Below are positions 7,389 to 15,416 of a stretch of DNA of 22,768 bases, in pieces; the first letter of the stretch is position 1, and every line of letters starts with the position of its first letter. The notes under the pieces were generated by a model. The model made no database searches. It was not told where the DNA came from and saw only the letters and a program-made list of their open reading frames with translations. The translations under genes and the position numbers were made by a program. The stretch is from Magnetominusculus dajiuhuensis. GTDB taxonomy: Bacteria; Nitrospirota; Thermodesulfovibrionia; Thermodesulfovibrionales; Magnetobacteriaceae. The stretch lies in contig NZ_JBJUSG010000050.1 of the NCBI RefSeq assembly GCF_046044395.1, forward strand, positions 1-22,768, written 5' to 3'.

Positions 7389-8810
7389 ATGGAGAATCAA
7401 CATACAGGCAGCACCGGTACGCGCGTTGAGACCGATAGCATGGGGGAGATAGCCGTCCCCGCTGAGCATTACTGGGGCGCTCAGACGCAGCGCTCACTCA
7501 TACACTTTTCCATAGGGCACGACCTCATCCCCATTGAGGTTATCCACGCCTTCGGGATACTCAAAAAGGCCGCCGCGATGTCAAACACTGAACTTGCTCT
7601 GCTTCCCTCAGATAAGGCAGCACTTATAATCAAGGCCGCCGAGGAGGTAATAGAGGGGAAACTTGACGGGCACTTTCCTCTTAGGGTGTGGCAGACAGGA
7701 AGCGGCACACAGAGCAACATGAACGTAAACGAGGTTATCTCAAACCGCGCCATTGAACTTGCCGGTGGGCGTATGGGCACTAAGGACCCCATACATCCCA
7801 ACGACCATGTCAATAAATCCCAGTCCTCAAACGATACATTTCCCACAGCGATGCACATAGCCGCCGCCACCGCCATAACAAGCAAGCTGATACCGGCCAT
7901 AAAGACGCTTCGCGACGCGCTGGATAAAAAAGCCGTCGAATTCGCAGACATCGTCAAAATAGGCCGCACCCACCTGCAGGACGCCGTCCCGCTGACGGTG
8001 GGGCAGGAGTTCTCCGGCTATGTCGCACAGCTTGACCATGCGCTGAAGGGCCTCGGCAATGCGCTGCCGGGGCTGTATGAGCTTGCCGCCGGAGGGACAG
8101 CCGTCGGAACTGGCCTTAACACGCACCCTAAGTTTGCAGAGGCCGTGGCCGCGCATATCGCCGCACTCACGGGGCTTCCCTTTGTGACCGCGCCGAATAA
8201 GTTTGCCGCCCTGGCCTCACATGACGCGATTGTGGCGGCAAGCGGGGCAATGAGGACATTGGCGACCTCTCTGATGAAGATAGCAAATGACATCAGGTGG
8301 CTTGGCAGCGGCCCGCGCTGCGGCCTTGGGGAGCTAATCCTGCCAGCCAACGAGCCAGGCTCTTCAATAATGCCGGGAAAGGTCAACCCCACGCAGTGCG
8401 AGGCAATGACTATGGTGTGCGTACAGGTGATGGGCAACGACACGGCCATCGGCATAGCCGGCTCTCAGGGGAATTTTGAGCTGAATGTCTTTAAGCCTGT
8501 TATGATATTTAATCTGCTGCACTCGGTGAACATCCTTGTGGGGGCGTGTGGGAGTTTTGAGGAATTCCTTGTCAGGGGGATTAAGGTTGACGAGGGGCGT
8601 ATTAAATCCTATGTCGAGCGCTCACTCATGCTTGTGACCGCCTTAAGTCCGGTAATTGGCTATGATAAGTGCGCGAAGTTGGCCCATAAGGCCCTTGATG
8701 ACAATATGACGCTTCGTGAGGCGTGTACTTCGCTTGGGTTTCTTACTGGTGAGGAATTCGACAAACACGTGCGGCCAGAGGCAATGACCGGCCCGAAGCT
8801 GTCCTCATAA
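7389..8810 (+). CDS. fumC: Fumarate hydratase class II
   Basis: A 473-aa iron-independent fumarase interconverting fumarate and L-malate. It carries TGSGTQSNMNVNEV (103-116), IHPNDHVNKSQSSNDTFPTA (substrate B-site and active-site segment), GRTHLQDA with catalytic H195, and the superfamily signature GSSIMPGKVN (324-333, active serine loop). The C-terminal GFLTGEEFDKHVRPEAM is typical of FumC rather than of aspartase or argininosuccinate lyase. The start ATG 7389 sits 7 nt after AAGGAGG. It is transcribed away from malic enzyme and converges on acr3 with a 32-nt gap. Confidence 0.96.
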   Translation: MENQHTGSTGTRVETDSMGEIAVPAEHYWGAQTQRSLIHFSIGHDLIPIEVIHAFGILKKAAAMSNTELALLPSDKAALIIKAAEEVIEGKLDGHFPLRVWQTGSGTQSNMNVNEVISNRAIELAGGRMGTKDPIHPNDHVNKSQSSNDTFPTAMHIAAATAITSKLIPAIKTLRDALDKKAVEFADIVKIGRTHLQDAVPLTVGQEFSGYVAQLDHALKGLGNALPGLYELAAGGTAVGTGLNTHPKFAEAVAAHIAALTGLPFVTAPNKFAALASHDAIVAASGAMRTLATSLMKIANDIRWLGSGPRCGLGELILPANEPGSSIMPGKVNPTQCEAMTMVCVQVMGNDTAIGIAGSQGNFELNVFKPVMIFNLLHSVNILVGACGSFEEFLVRGIKVDEGRIKSYVERSLMLVTALSPVIGYDKCAKLAHKALDDNMTLREACTSLGFLTGEEFDKHVRPEAMTGPKLSS

Positions 8811-8842
8811 GAGGGGCCTGGATAGCTCCGGGTGATATTAAA

Positions 8843-9889
8843 CTACCGGCAATTGTCGGCGGTGAACAATTTCCTCCTGAAATAGAGGGCCACTGTGACC
8901 ATCCCTATCATTACCGGCACCTCTACCAGCGGGCCTATGACCGCCGCGAAGGCCTCTGAGGAGTTTATTCCAAAGACGGCTACCGCCACCGCAATAGCCA
9001 ATTCAAAGTTATTACTTGCCGCCGTAAACGCCAGCGTCACCGTCTTATCGTACCGCATTTTATATCTCATCCCCATATAGAATGATACGAAAAACATTAC
9101 AGCAAAATATATCAGGAGCGGCAACGCTATGCGCATCACATCATAGGGCAGCGTTATGATTTTGTCTCCCTTCAGCGAGAACATCACCACTATTGTAAAG
9201 AGCAAAAAAACCAGCGTCAATGGGCTTATTCGCGGTATGAACTGCTCATTATACCAACGCGGGCCTTTTAATCGTAAAAAGATGTATCTGGTAGTAAAAC
9301 CCGCCGCAAACGGTATCCCCAAATAGATGAGTACGCTCTTTGCTATTTGCGCTATGGATATATCAACCACAGCCCCCTTTAACCCAAACCACTCAGGGAG
9401 CACCGTGATAAATATCCATGCGTAAAGAGGATAAAACAGTATCTGAAATATCGAATTAAACGCCGTCAGGCCAGCGGCATAGTCGGGGTCTCCTTCGGCT
9501 AAATCGTTCCAGACGATTACCATCGCAATGCACCTGGCAAGGCCTATCATTATCAGCCCAACCATGTAGTGAGGGAGGTCGCTTAATAACAATATCGCCA
9601 GAAAAAACATCAGCACAGGCCCAATAGCCCAGTTTTGTATCAACGACAAGATGAGCACACGCCTGTCCTTAAACACCAACCCCAGCTCCTCATACCTGAC
9701 CTTGGCCAGAGGGGGATACATCATGAGAATCAGCCCCAGAGCTATTGGGATTGACGTCGTGCCAACCTGCATACTGGCCGCCAGCTCTTTAACCCGCGGC
9801 ACAAAATACCCTGTACCTACACCGAGGGCCATTGCCAGAAATATCCACAGCGTCAGGTATCTGTCCAGTACCGAAAGTCTCTTTCTCAT
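8843..9889 (-). CDS. acr3: Arsenite efflux permease, Acr3 family
   Basis: A 348-aa inner-membrane protein with about ten hydrophobic helices of the BASS/Acr3 fold. GLARCIAMVIVWNDLAEGD (about residues 117-135) carries the conserved cysteine of Acr3 arsenite/H+ antiporters, and TAASNNFELAIAVAVAVFG (about 290-308) is the second family hallmark. It exports As(III) made by ArsC. The ATG at 9889 overlaps the arsR stop by one base (TAATG), so translation is probably coupled. Last gene of arsC-arsR-acr3. Confidence 0.95.
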   Translation of the reverse strand: MRKRLSVLDRYLTLWIFLAMALGVGTGYFVPRVKELAASMQVGTTSIPIALGLILMMYPPLAKVRYEELGLVFKDRRVLILSLIQNWAIGPVLMFFLAILLLSDLPHYMVGLIMIGLARCIAMVIVWNDLAEGDPDYAAGLTAFNSIFQILFYPLYAWIFITVLPEWFGLKGAVVDISIAQIAKSVLIYLGIPFAAGFTTRYIFLRLKGPRWYNEQFIPRISPLTLVFLLFTIVVMFSLKGDKIITLPYDVMRIALPLLIYFAVMFFVSFYMGMRYKMRYDKTVTLAFTAASNNFELAIAVAVAVFGINSSEAFAAVIGPLVEVPVMIGMVTVALYFRRKLFTADNCR

Positions 9890-10200
9890 TAACAGCCCCC
9901 CGCCTTTCTGTAATTTTCAAGCCTGTAACGGTCATCGCCGTTTGAGTATCTCTCGCAGATAGAGATAATCAGGAATCTGTTGAACAAATCTCCCGCCTCA
10001 AGGCTGTAATAAACCCACTTTCCATCTTTTCTGTCTCTTATCAGCCCGGCCTCTTTCAATGTGGATAGATGGAAGGAGACCTTTGGTTGGCTCATATCCA
10101 GTGCGGCCGTTATGTCACAGACACACAGCTCCCCCATCTCAAGCAGCTTGATTATTCGCAACCTTGTCTCGTCCGAGAGCGCCCCAAATAGCTTTACCAT
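9889..10200 (-). CDS. arsR: ArsR-family arsenite-responsive repressor
   Basis: A 103-aa winged-helix protein: FGALSDETRLRIIKLL, then ELCVCDI with the As(III)-sensing pair C26/C28 at the start of the recognition region, then QPKVSFHLSTLKEAGLI as the DNA-reading helix and a KWVYYSL wing. In classical ArsR proteins arsenite binding to the CxC pair releases DNA. It starts at ATG 10200, one base after the arsC stop, and overlaps acr3. Its operator is most likely the AT-rich dyads upstream of arsC. Confidence 0.94.
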   Translation of the reverse strand: MVKLFGALSDETRLRIIKLLEMGELCVCDITAALDMSQPKVSFHLSTLKEAGLIRDRKDGKWVYYSLEAGDLFNRFLIISICERYSNGDDRYRLENYRKAGGC

Positions 10201-10201
10201 C

Positions 10202-10648
10202 TTATGTCGGCCCCATGAGCCACTGCTCTATCTTTCTCCGGATGTCGTCTCTTACTTTTCTGGTTTTATCAAGTTTCTCCTCATGTGTGCCAGTAAAACC
10301 TGACGGGTCGTCAAAGCTCCAGTGGAGCCTCTTCCCTCCATCGGGAAACACAGGGCAGCGCTCAGCACTTGCCCCGTCGCAGACCGTTACAACGTAATCA
10401 TATGTAATGCCGGAGTTTATTCGGCTCTCAACGCTTTGGGTCTGTTTTGTTGAAATATCAATGCCGATTTCTCTCAGCACCTCAACCGCGAGGGGATTTA
10501 ACACACCGGGGTCAAGCCCTGCGCTCTCCGTCTCGAAACGCCCACCGCCAAGTCTTCGTAACAGCTCCTCTGCCATCTGGCTTCGCGCACTGTTATGGAT
10601 ACATACGAATAGCACCCTTTGCGTTTTATGTCCCTCCTGCCTTTCCAT
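10202..10648 (-). CDS. arsC: Arsenate reductase, thioredoxin-coupled (LMW-PTPase fold)
   Basis: A 148-aa enzyme reducing arsenate to arsenite. The phosphatase-type loop is C16-IHNSA-R22-S; the relay cysteines C90 (VVTVCDGA) and C98 (ERCPVFP) match the triple-cysteine mechanism of the Gram-positive/pI258 class. The DDPSGFTGTHEEK segment supplies the catalytic aspartate. The first ten residues are an extra tail relative to pI258 ArsC. ATG 10648 has AGGAGGG 6 nt upstream. A near-copy of this RBS lies just inside the coding sequence. First gene of the ars operon. Confidence 0.95.
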   Translation of the reverse strand: MERQEGHKTQRVLFVCIHNSARSQMAEELLRRLGGGRFETESAGLDPGVLNPLAVEVLREIGIDISTKQTQSVESRINSGITYDYVVTVCDGASAERCPVFPDGGKRLHWSFDDPSGFTGTHEEKLDKTRKVRDDIRRKIEQWLMGPT

Positions 10649-10735
10649 TTTATGCCCTCCTGTATAAATATATTGTTATATGATATATGATGTTGTAACA
10701 TAAAATCAATACTACATATAAAATATTTTATATAT
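10649..10735 (-). promoter_or_regulatory. ars operon promoter/operator region
   Basis: The 87 nt upstream of arsC are almost pure A/T and contain two dyads. One is a perfect 18-bp palindrome, ATATAAAATATTTTATAT (10716-10733). The other is a looser TGTTA...TAACA arrangement with ATATGATATATGATG between the arms (about 10674-10700). On the minus strand TTGATT is followed after 16 bp by TATATC, a possible -35/-10 pair, so ArsR bound here would block transcription. Which dyad is the ArsR box cannot be decided by eye. Confidence 0.45.
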
Positions 10736-10738
10736 GAG

Positions 10739-10790
10739 GCCGAAGCAATCCCACGGCGTGAGGCCATCTGCTAAATCATTGCGAGGGCTT
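10739..10790 (-). repeat. Fragment resembling a dispersed 'GCAATGA...GATTGCTTCG' intergenic repeat
   Basis: On the minus strand this reads CCCTCGCAATGATTTAG, then GGCCTCACGCCGTGGGATTGCTTCGG with a break. Such 'CTCGCAATGA / GGATTGCTTCG' words are typical of short dispersed repeats in many environmental genomes. Only one copy is in the window, so the repeat status is recalled, not shown. Confidence 0.3.
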
Positions 10791-10796
10791 TGATGT

Positions 10797-11153
10797 TTAA
10801 ACGCCGACTGATTCTTTTGCCGGGGCGTCAGACTTTGTCGTATCAGGCGTTGTCGGGGCGTCAGGCTTTGCACTGTCAGGCGTTGTCGTTTCGGATTTTG
10901 TTTCGGGCGTCTTATCACCTTTTGTTTCGGTGCTGGCCGAGGGTTTTTCGCTCGTCATAGAGGTTTGTCTGTCTTTTGATGGGTAATCGGTTACGTACCA
11001 TCCACTCCCCTTGAGTATAAAGGATGTTGAGGATATGAGTTTTCTCAGTTGTCCTCCACATTTCGGACACTCTATAAGCGGGGCGTCAGTGATTTTTTGC
11101 GCCGCTTCCATGGCCTCACCACACTGATTACACTTGTATTCATAGATAGGCAT
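10797..11153 (-). CDS. FmdB-type zinc-ribbon protein with Thr/Pro/Asp-rich tail
   Basis: A 118-aa protein. Residues 1-40 are the FmdB/CxxC_CxxC_SSSS regulatory zinc ribbon: MPIYEYKC(8)NQC(11)...ECPKC with C29/C32, then LRKLISSTSFILKGSGWY. The remaining ~60 residues are a low-complexity tail of repeated DAPTTPDTTKSDAP-like units encoded by near-repeats of a ggggcgtcagac..tgtc word, so its length may vary. The family is widespread and of uncertain role (FmdB was named as a putative regulator of amide metabolism). ATG 11153 has AAGGAGG about 9 nt upstream and a good promoter. Confidence 0.85.
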   Translation of the reverse strand: MPIYEYKCNQCGEAMEAAQKITDAPLIECPKCGGQLRKLISSTSFILKGSGWYVTDYPSKDRQTSMTSEKPSASTETKGDKTPETKSETTTPDSAKPDAPTTPDTTKSDAPAKESVGV

Positions 11154-11182
11154 CTACACAATCCTCCTTGCTTTATACGGGT

Positions 11183-11212
11183 AGTATAACTCATAGGACA
11201 CTTCGAGGTCAA
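11183..11212 (-). promoter_or_regulatory. Promoter of the FmdB-type gene
   Basis: On the minus strand TTGACC (11207-11212) is followed after 18 bp by TATACT (11183-11188), 29 nt upstream of the ATG and just before AAGGAGG. Position and sequence fit a sigma-70 promoter with a normal leader. Confidence 0.6.
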
Positions 11213-11257
11213 CACGCGCACGCCGTGGAAGGAATTGTCATGGTGTGTGTGGCTGTC

Positions 11258-11288
11258 TTGACAAGTGATAGAGTGGTTTTGCTATGTT
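11258..11288 (+). promoter_or_regulatory. Promoter of the DUF2318-type gene
   Basis: TTGACA (11258-11263) is followed after 19 bp by TATGTT (11283-11288). The ATG at 11298 lies 9 nt after the -10 box, so transcription would begin at or beside the start codon. The spacer is 2 bp longer than ideal. There is no Shine-Dalgarno before the ATG. Confidence 0.45.
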
Positions 11289-11297
11289 ATAAAAGTC

Positions 11298-11759
11298 ATG
11301 CGCCAGGGGGATAAAGACGGTATTAAGACGGCTATTGGGGTTATCGCCCTTATTTGGGCGGCCCTTGTGTTTCAGGGTTGTAACAAATCAAGGAATTTTG
11401 ATACGGCGCAATTCAGAGGGGATATATTTCAGGTAAACAGTGCGTCGTTTAAGGAGAAAACACCGGCATTTTACGCACACACGGACGCGGCAAAGGAGAT
11501 ATTTTTTTTTGTGGTCAAGGTAGACGGCCAGATGTATTCCTATTTCGACATATGCAACTCGTGCAAGCAGCATAACCGGGGCTATAGGGCAGACAAGTCA
11601 TCTCTTGAGTGCAGAAACTGCCAGATAGAGATACCCTACGAGGACCTGAAAACAGGAATCGGCGGTTGCTATCCAATCCCCATTGCGGGAAAGGAAGAAA
11701 ATGGTATATACTCCATTCCCCTTTCAGAAATCCTGAAGGGACGGCAGTTTTTTCCATAA
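11298..11759 (+). CDS. DUF2318-like membrane-anchored protein with paired CxxC motifs
   Basis: With ATG 11298 the protein has 153 aa. Residues 10-27 are a hydrophobic export/anchor segment ending in VFQGC (C28), possibly a lipoprotein cleavage site although -3/-2 are atypical. The exported part ends with ICNSC-x5-RGYR, then LECRNC, then a GGCYPIPI loop, the arrangement of the DUF2318 domain, which probably binds a metal or Fe-S centre. A longer frame from GTG 11265 would overlap the promoter and gains nothing. DUF2318 proteins have been linked to metal (iron) transport loci. Function here is unknown. Confidence 0.72.
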   Translation: MRQGDKDGIKTAIGVIALIWAALVFQGCNKSRNFDTAQFRGDIFQVNSASFKEKTPAFYAHTDAAKEIFFFVVKVDGQMYSYFDICNSCKQHNRGYRADKSSLECRNCQIEIPYEDLKTGIGGCYPIPIAGKEENGIYSIPLSEILKGRQFFP

Positions 11760-11806
11760 CTTTTTTTGATAGAGATATAAAAAATATTGCTATTCTCAAT
11801 AGAGAA

Positions 11807-11924
11807 AATGTATTATTATGCTGATAGGTATTGCATATAGAACAATTACTGTTCTAATGTTTAGTAATGTATTATTACGTTGATGGGTATTACATATAGA
11901 ACAATTACTGTTCTAATGTTTAGT
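11807..11924 (+). repeat. 59-bp tandem duplication, each copy a promoter with an embedded dyad
   Basis: Copies 11807-11865 and 11866-11924 abut exactly and differ at only four positions, all transitions. Each contains the dyad TAGAACA-N5-TGTTCTA (11838-11856 and 11897-11915). In each copy the dyad lies inside an 18-bp spacer between a -35-like box (TTGCAT 11831-11836; TTACAT 11890-11895) and TAATGT (11855-11860; 11914-11919). This geometry is typical of a repressor site that blocks RNA polymerase. It stands directly before the three-gene cassette. Confidence 0.85.
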
Positions 11925-11941
11925 ATGGAATGGAGGTATTT

Positions 11942-12163
11942 ATGTCACAGAAAAAGGCGGGCGAGGGTGCGACAGGCGATACAGGACGGTACGTGTCACC
12001 ATTTGAAAATCGTCGAAGCTCAATCGTAAACACGGAGGACATCTTTGATGGTTATAGCGTTCTTGATGGCGATCCTGATCCTCTGAAATACTATCAGACT
12101 GACAAAGGTAGGGCGGAATTGGAGGCTATGCGTAAGTCTTCAAAGCAAAGGCGCGAGGGATAG
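11942..12163 (+). CDS. Small hydrophilic protein of unknown function, first gene of the cassette
   Basis: 73 aa starting at ATG 11942, with GGAGG (11932-11936) 5 nt upstream. An in-frame ATG at 11930 lies on the SD itself and is unlikely. The sequence is Gly/Asp/Lys-rich and looks mostly disordered (GEGATGDTGRY, then DPDPLKYYQTDKGRAELEAM, ending KSSKQRREG). I see no HTH, zinc ligands or membrane segment. I do not recognise it. It sits 6 nt before the large gene, so the two are probably co-translated. Possible roles are a partner, substrate or inhibitor of the large protein; this is guesswork from position only. Confidence 0.7.
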   Translation: MSQKKAGEGATGDTGRYVSPFENRRSSIVNTEDIFDGYSVLDGDPDPLKYYQTDKGRAELEAMRKSSKQRREG

Positions 12164-12169
12164 ACAATA

Positions 12170-15100
12170 GTGCTGTCTACTAAATCAAGCCACGGCGGGA
12201 CGAGTGGCAGGGATAATCGTGATGTAGGTGATTTTGCCAAAATTGGCGAGGGGATAATCCTAACATTTTATAACGTAAGGCCGGCAATGGAGTCGCTGTT
12301 AGAGCAGAATGTTACCAGCATGTTAGAAGAACCCCTCGCAGGGGAAGATGTACAAAGATGCTATAGGACGCGAATGCTTTACCATACGCGCGAAGGGGAG
12401 AGATGTGCGCTACAAAGAGGTGGTGACGCAGCTCAAGATTGGGAGATTGACTCGCACTATAACAATCTCTTCAGATTTAGATATTATTCAATTTGGGGAA
12501 ACTATGATATACTCTCAATTGCACTCGTGAACGATTTCCATATTCTCAATTTCCTGAACCGTTCCCAAGAGGTTCAGTTTCACAGGAGCATATTTGGCCA
12601 CCTCTATAAGATAAACGCGGATGATATAATAGACGGGAACGTCGAAAATTCTTTCTTAATAGACCCTTCTATAATATTCAGCGACGATTTCTATTTTAAA
12701 TATCCATTAATTGGTATTTGTCAACTACAAATTAATATTCTCCAGGCATGTAGAGGCTGGTGTGCCTCTAAGAGAGCACTGATCAACTATATATATGACA
12801 AGTTTAAAGATAATCTTTTTTACGTGGAGAACGAACACCTTAGCAGTAATACCAAATTGTTAATAATGGACAGTTATGGATGGGACGACTTAGTTATATT
12901 GATCTTCTCGGATAGTTATTCTACGATACATTCTATTGTGAAGTGGTTAAGAAGTATTTTAATTAAGGATGTTCAAGGACAGTGTAACTCTCGATGTAAG
13001 AAAGATAACGGCTGCAATACTATAGACGGTGTGTTGAGCAAAGCATTAAAAAAGCTCAGTGAAAAAGATGGTTCAACGCGTAATAAAAAGGACTCAGCGG
13101 ACTTTGGCTTTGATCAATGCCATTTGTTATTGAATACTATTGTTCACGTTGGATACACGCGGGCTATTGATAAGGCTATTAAACATGCTGTTGATGAGAA
13201 TAATAATCAACTTATTGATTTACGACACTATAGACCTTTACGACACTATAGACCTTTACGGCGCTATAGACCTTTACAGCGCTATCGAACTTTACGACAC
13301 TATAGTATATTAGAAGAAGATATAACTATGGCTGTAAATTTTCATATAAAGCCAGGCCATCAAAAAAACACATTACAAATACTTGAGGATACTCTCAAAG
13401 TTCATAGCAGCATAGACGCGAACATAAAAACAATCTGTAATGAACAGACTTTCGTACAGGATTCAGAGGATTTCAATTCGTATAATAATATATTTGGACA
13501 GAAGGACATCCAGGTTTATATGAATCTTAATGGTTCCTCTCTTAAAGATTATATTATCTGGTTAACTAGGTTTAAACGCAAGAATGCTCAGGAACATGTT
13601 GTTCGAATAGAGTCTGAAGTTTGTATCAGGAATAATTATAAATTACAAACAGCTTCCGACGACCACTTATATTGGCACTATATTTTAACCGATATCTATA
13701 ATACGCATACTGGTGACATCGTTAAAGTCGAGGATAAATTAAGTACACTCGGTGTAGCAAAGCACTTAAAGTTTAGTCTGGTAAATACAATCAACGATTT
13801 TTATTTAGTGCTTTTTGATAGAGAAACATTTAGCTCATTCATCGGTTATTATGATACAGTAAGATATATTATTGACAAGATTATGACCTGTGAAGATGAT
13901 AAAAAAGAAAATTTAGTACAAAGGCTACGTGACTGGTTAACAACTTTTAACACTACGTTTAACACACGGTTTCGCGCATGCAGAAAAACGCATGAAATTT
14001 CAGATATAAATTCTGAATATAAAGGCAACAGCCTTCAAATACTCAACATTGTTGATTCGCTTATAAATTCCATCTGCAGATTGAATAGAGTTTTTTGCGA
14101 TGATTTGCAAAGCCGTCCTCATGGAGATAGGATTAAAACAAATGATAGATTAGGTTTTGCTCACATAGGCGTAGAACGTGGCATATCTATATTATCAGCT
14201 TATGGCATACCAATGATACACCTTAATATGCTGCAAATATTTCAACCCGAAAGCCTTGTTGTTTTGATACATGAATGCACACATTCTTTTATCGCTGATT
14301 GGATTACAAAAATTAATGAGGTCGCTCATAATGAAACTCGGATGCCTTCTAAAGATCCTTTAAAGGATCGTGCTAATGAATATTTTAATTTGTATATAGG
14401 CAAGAACAAAGTTAAGAGAACAAGTGATATAGAAAAAGGGTGGATTGGGCACGCTGTTGACCTATCAGAAGAAATACTCTGTGATTATATGATGCTGACA
14501 ATTGGTTTTGACAATAATTTCCACGATTATTCCAAATATATGTTTGGAATCATAGCGTCTCAACCGGATGATATCTACCCATATTCAAAAATATTTAATG
14601 TGATAGCTCTTAATATAGCTAAGTTTGTTCTGGTTGAGGAATTAAATCTATCATATGATAATGATTATAGGCCTGAAAATAATACACTCATGAAAATTAT
14701 GAATGCTGCCGATATGCATGCCGATAAGGAAGAGGATGGTGTTCTTAATCATATTGATATCGAAAGCGATATCCAGGGGAAGATCAATGATCATATCATT
14801 AAATTAGATGATATTTTCGATGAAAAGGATGGATATCATTTAAAATATCTCAGCGACTTTGACTCGATTAATTCTACGCATTTAATATTTGCGGTGCAAC
14901 TTTACCTGAGATTTATCACAGAACCATTGGATGGATCGGGATATAGTATTTTTACTGCACTTAAGAGTATCACAGATACTATACGGAACTTTAATGATAA
15001 GTATAATGGAAAGAAGGGAAGTATTGACGATATTCAGAGTAGTATATTATCAGGGAAAATAGACAACATTGATGGTGACAAAGGATTGCCTTTTGGCCCA

Positions 15101-15391
15101 TTCAGAATAATATACGCCTTAATAAAAATACTCCTTGAGGACATTGATGAGAGTTTTCCAGTTTTGAAAAGAGATGGCAGCGGAAAAATAGATTATACAA
15201 AAGCAAATAAGGTAAAAAAGGCCGGACGTGTCCATATAGATACTACACCGGGTGGATTTTATATTACTAATCCTAAATTTAAGGGACAAATATTTACCGC
15301 AAGAAATGTAGTCCTTAAATCATGTCACGATTTTATGCTGAAAAATTATTTGGATATGTTTTGCGATATACTTAAAGAAAAGGTAAAATAA
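12170..15391 (+). CDS. Large uncharacterised protein with HECTH (gluzincin-like) metallopeptidase motif
   Basis: 1073 aa, GTG start 6 nt after the previous stop with a weak GAGGG about 10 nt upstream. I do not recognise the N-terminal 650 residues. They include a small C-x3-C-x5-C patch near 279-289 and a five-fold LRHYRP hexapeptide repeat at 351-379. Residues 696-711 read LVVLIHECTHSFIADW: H701-E702-x-x-H705 is the zincin HExxH helix with a hydrophobic lead-in. About 63 residues on, LSEEILCDYMML offers E768-x3-D772, the third-ligand pattern of gluzincins. No signal peptide or clear membrane helix, so probably cytosolic. Codon use is AT-rich (many AUA, AGA, AAU, GAU), unlike the genes on both sides. 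A zinc-peptidase activity is inferred only. Confidence 0.8.
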   Translation: MLSTKSSHGGTSGRDNRDVGDFAKIGEGIILTFYNVRPAMESLLEQNVTSMLEEPLAGEDVQRCYRTRMLYHTREGERCALQRGGDAAQDWEIDSHYNNLFRFRYYSIWGNYDILSIALVNDFHILNFLNRSQEVQFHRSIFGHLYKINADDIIDGNVENSFLIDPSIIFSDDFYFKYPLIGICQLQINILQACRGWCASKRALINYIYDKFKDNLFYVENEHLSSNTKLLIMDSYGWDDLVILIFSDSYSTIHSIVKWLRSILIKDVQGQCNSRCKKDNGCNTIDGVLSKALKKLSEKDGSTRNKKDSADFGFDQCHLLLNTIVHVGYTRAIDKAIKHAVDENNNQLIDLRHYRPLRHYRPLRRYRPLQRYRTLRHYSILEEDITMAVNFHIKPGHQKNTLQILEDTLKVHSSIDANIKTICNEQTFVQDSEDFNSYNNIFGQKDIQVYMNLNGSSLKDYIIWLTRFKRKNAQEHVVRIESEVCIRNNYKLQTASDDHLYWHYILTDIYNTHTGDIVKVEDKLSTLGVAKHLKFSLVNTINDFYLVLFDRETFSSFIGYYDTVRYIIDKIMTCEDDKKENLVQRLRDWLTTFNTTFNTRFRACRKTHEISDINSEYKGNSLQILNIVDSLINSICRLNRVFCDDLQSRPHGDRIKTNDRLGFAHIGVERGISILSAYGIPMIHLNMLQIFQPESLVVLIHECTHSFIADWITKINEVAHNETRMPSKDPLKDRANEYFNLYIGKNKVKRTSDIEKGWIGHAVDLSEEILCDYMMLTIGFDNNFHDYSKYMFGIIASQPDDIYPYSKIFNVIALNIAKFVLVEELNLSYDNDYRPENNTLMKIMNAADMHADKEEDGVLNHIDIESDIQGKINDHIIKLDDIFDEKDGYHLKYLSDFDSINSTHLIFAVQLYLRFITEPLDGSGYSIFTALKSITDTIRNFNDKYNGKKGSIDDIQSSILSGKIDNIDGDKGLPFGPFRIIYALIKILLEDIDESFPVLKRDGSGKIDYTKANKVKKAGRVHIDTTPGGFYITNPKFKGQIFTARNVVLKSCHDFMLKNYLDMFCDILKEKVK
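13220..13305 (+). repeat. In-frame 18-bp minisatellite (about 4.8 units) inside the large gene
   Basis: Units of ttacgacactatagacct: the first two are identical, the third and fourth diverge (ggcg, agcg, cgaact), and the fifth is partial. Each unit is six codons, giving L-R/Q-H/R-Y-R-P/T, so copy number can change without a frameshift. The encoded patch is strongly basic and tyrosine-rich in an otherwise acidic protein. Confidence 0.92.
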
Positions 15392-15416
15392 ATCCTAAAA
15401 TAGAAGGAGAACTTAT

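Noticed and set aside
8018..8455. 145-aa minus-strand frame inside fumC
   Set aside because: Shadow of a high-GC gene; no motif and no RBS, while fumC is unmistakable on the other strand.
11807..11924. CRISPR-like repeats
   Set aside because: Only two abutting 59-bp copies without spacers; the content is a duplicated promoter/operator.
13220..13305. CRISPR-like short repeats
   Set aside because: 18-bp units without spacers, in frame within a long coding sequence: a minisatellite.
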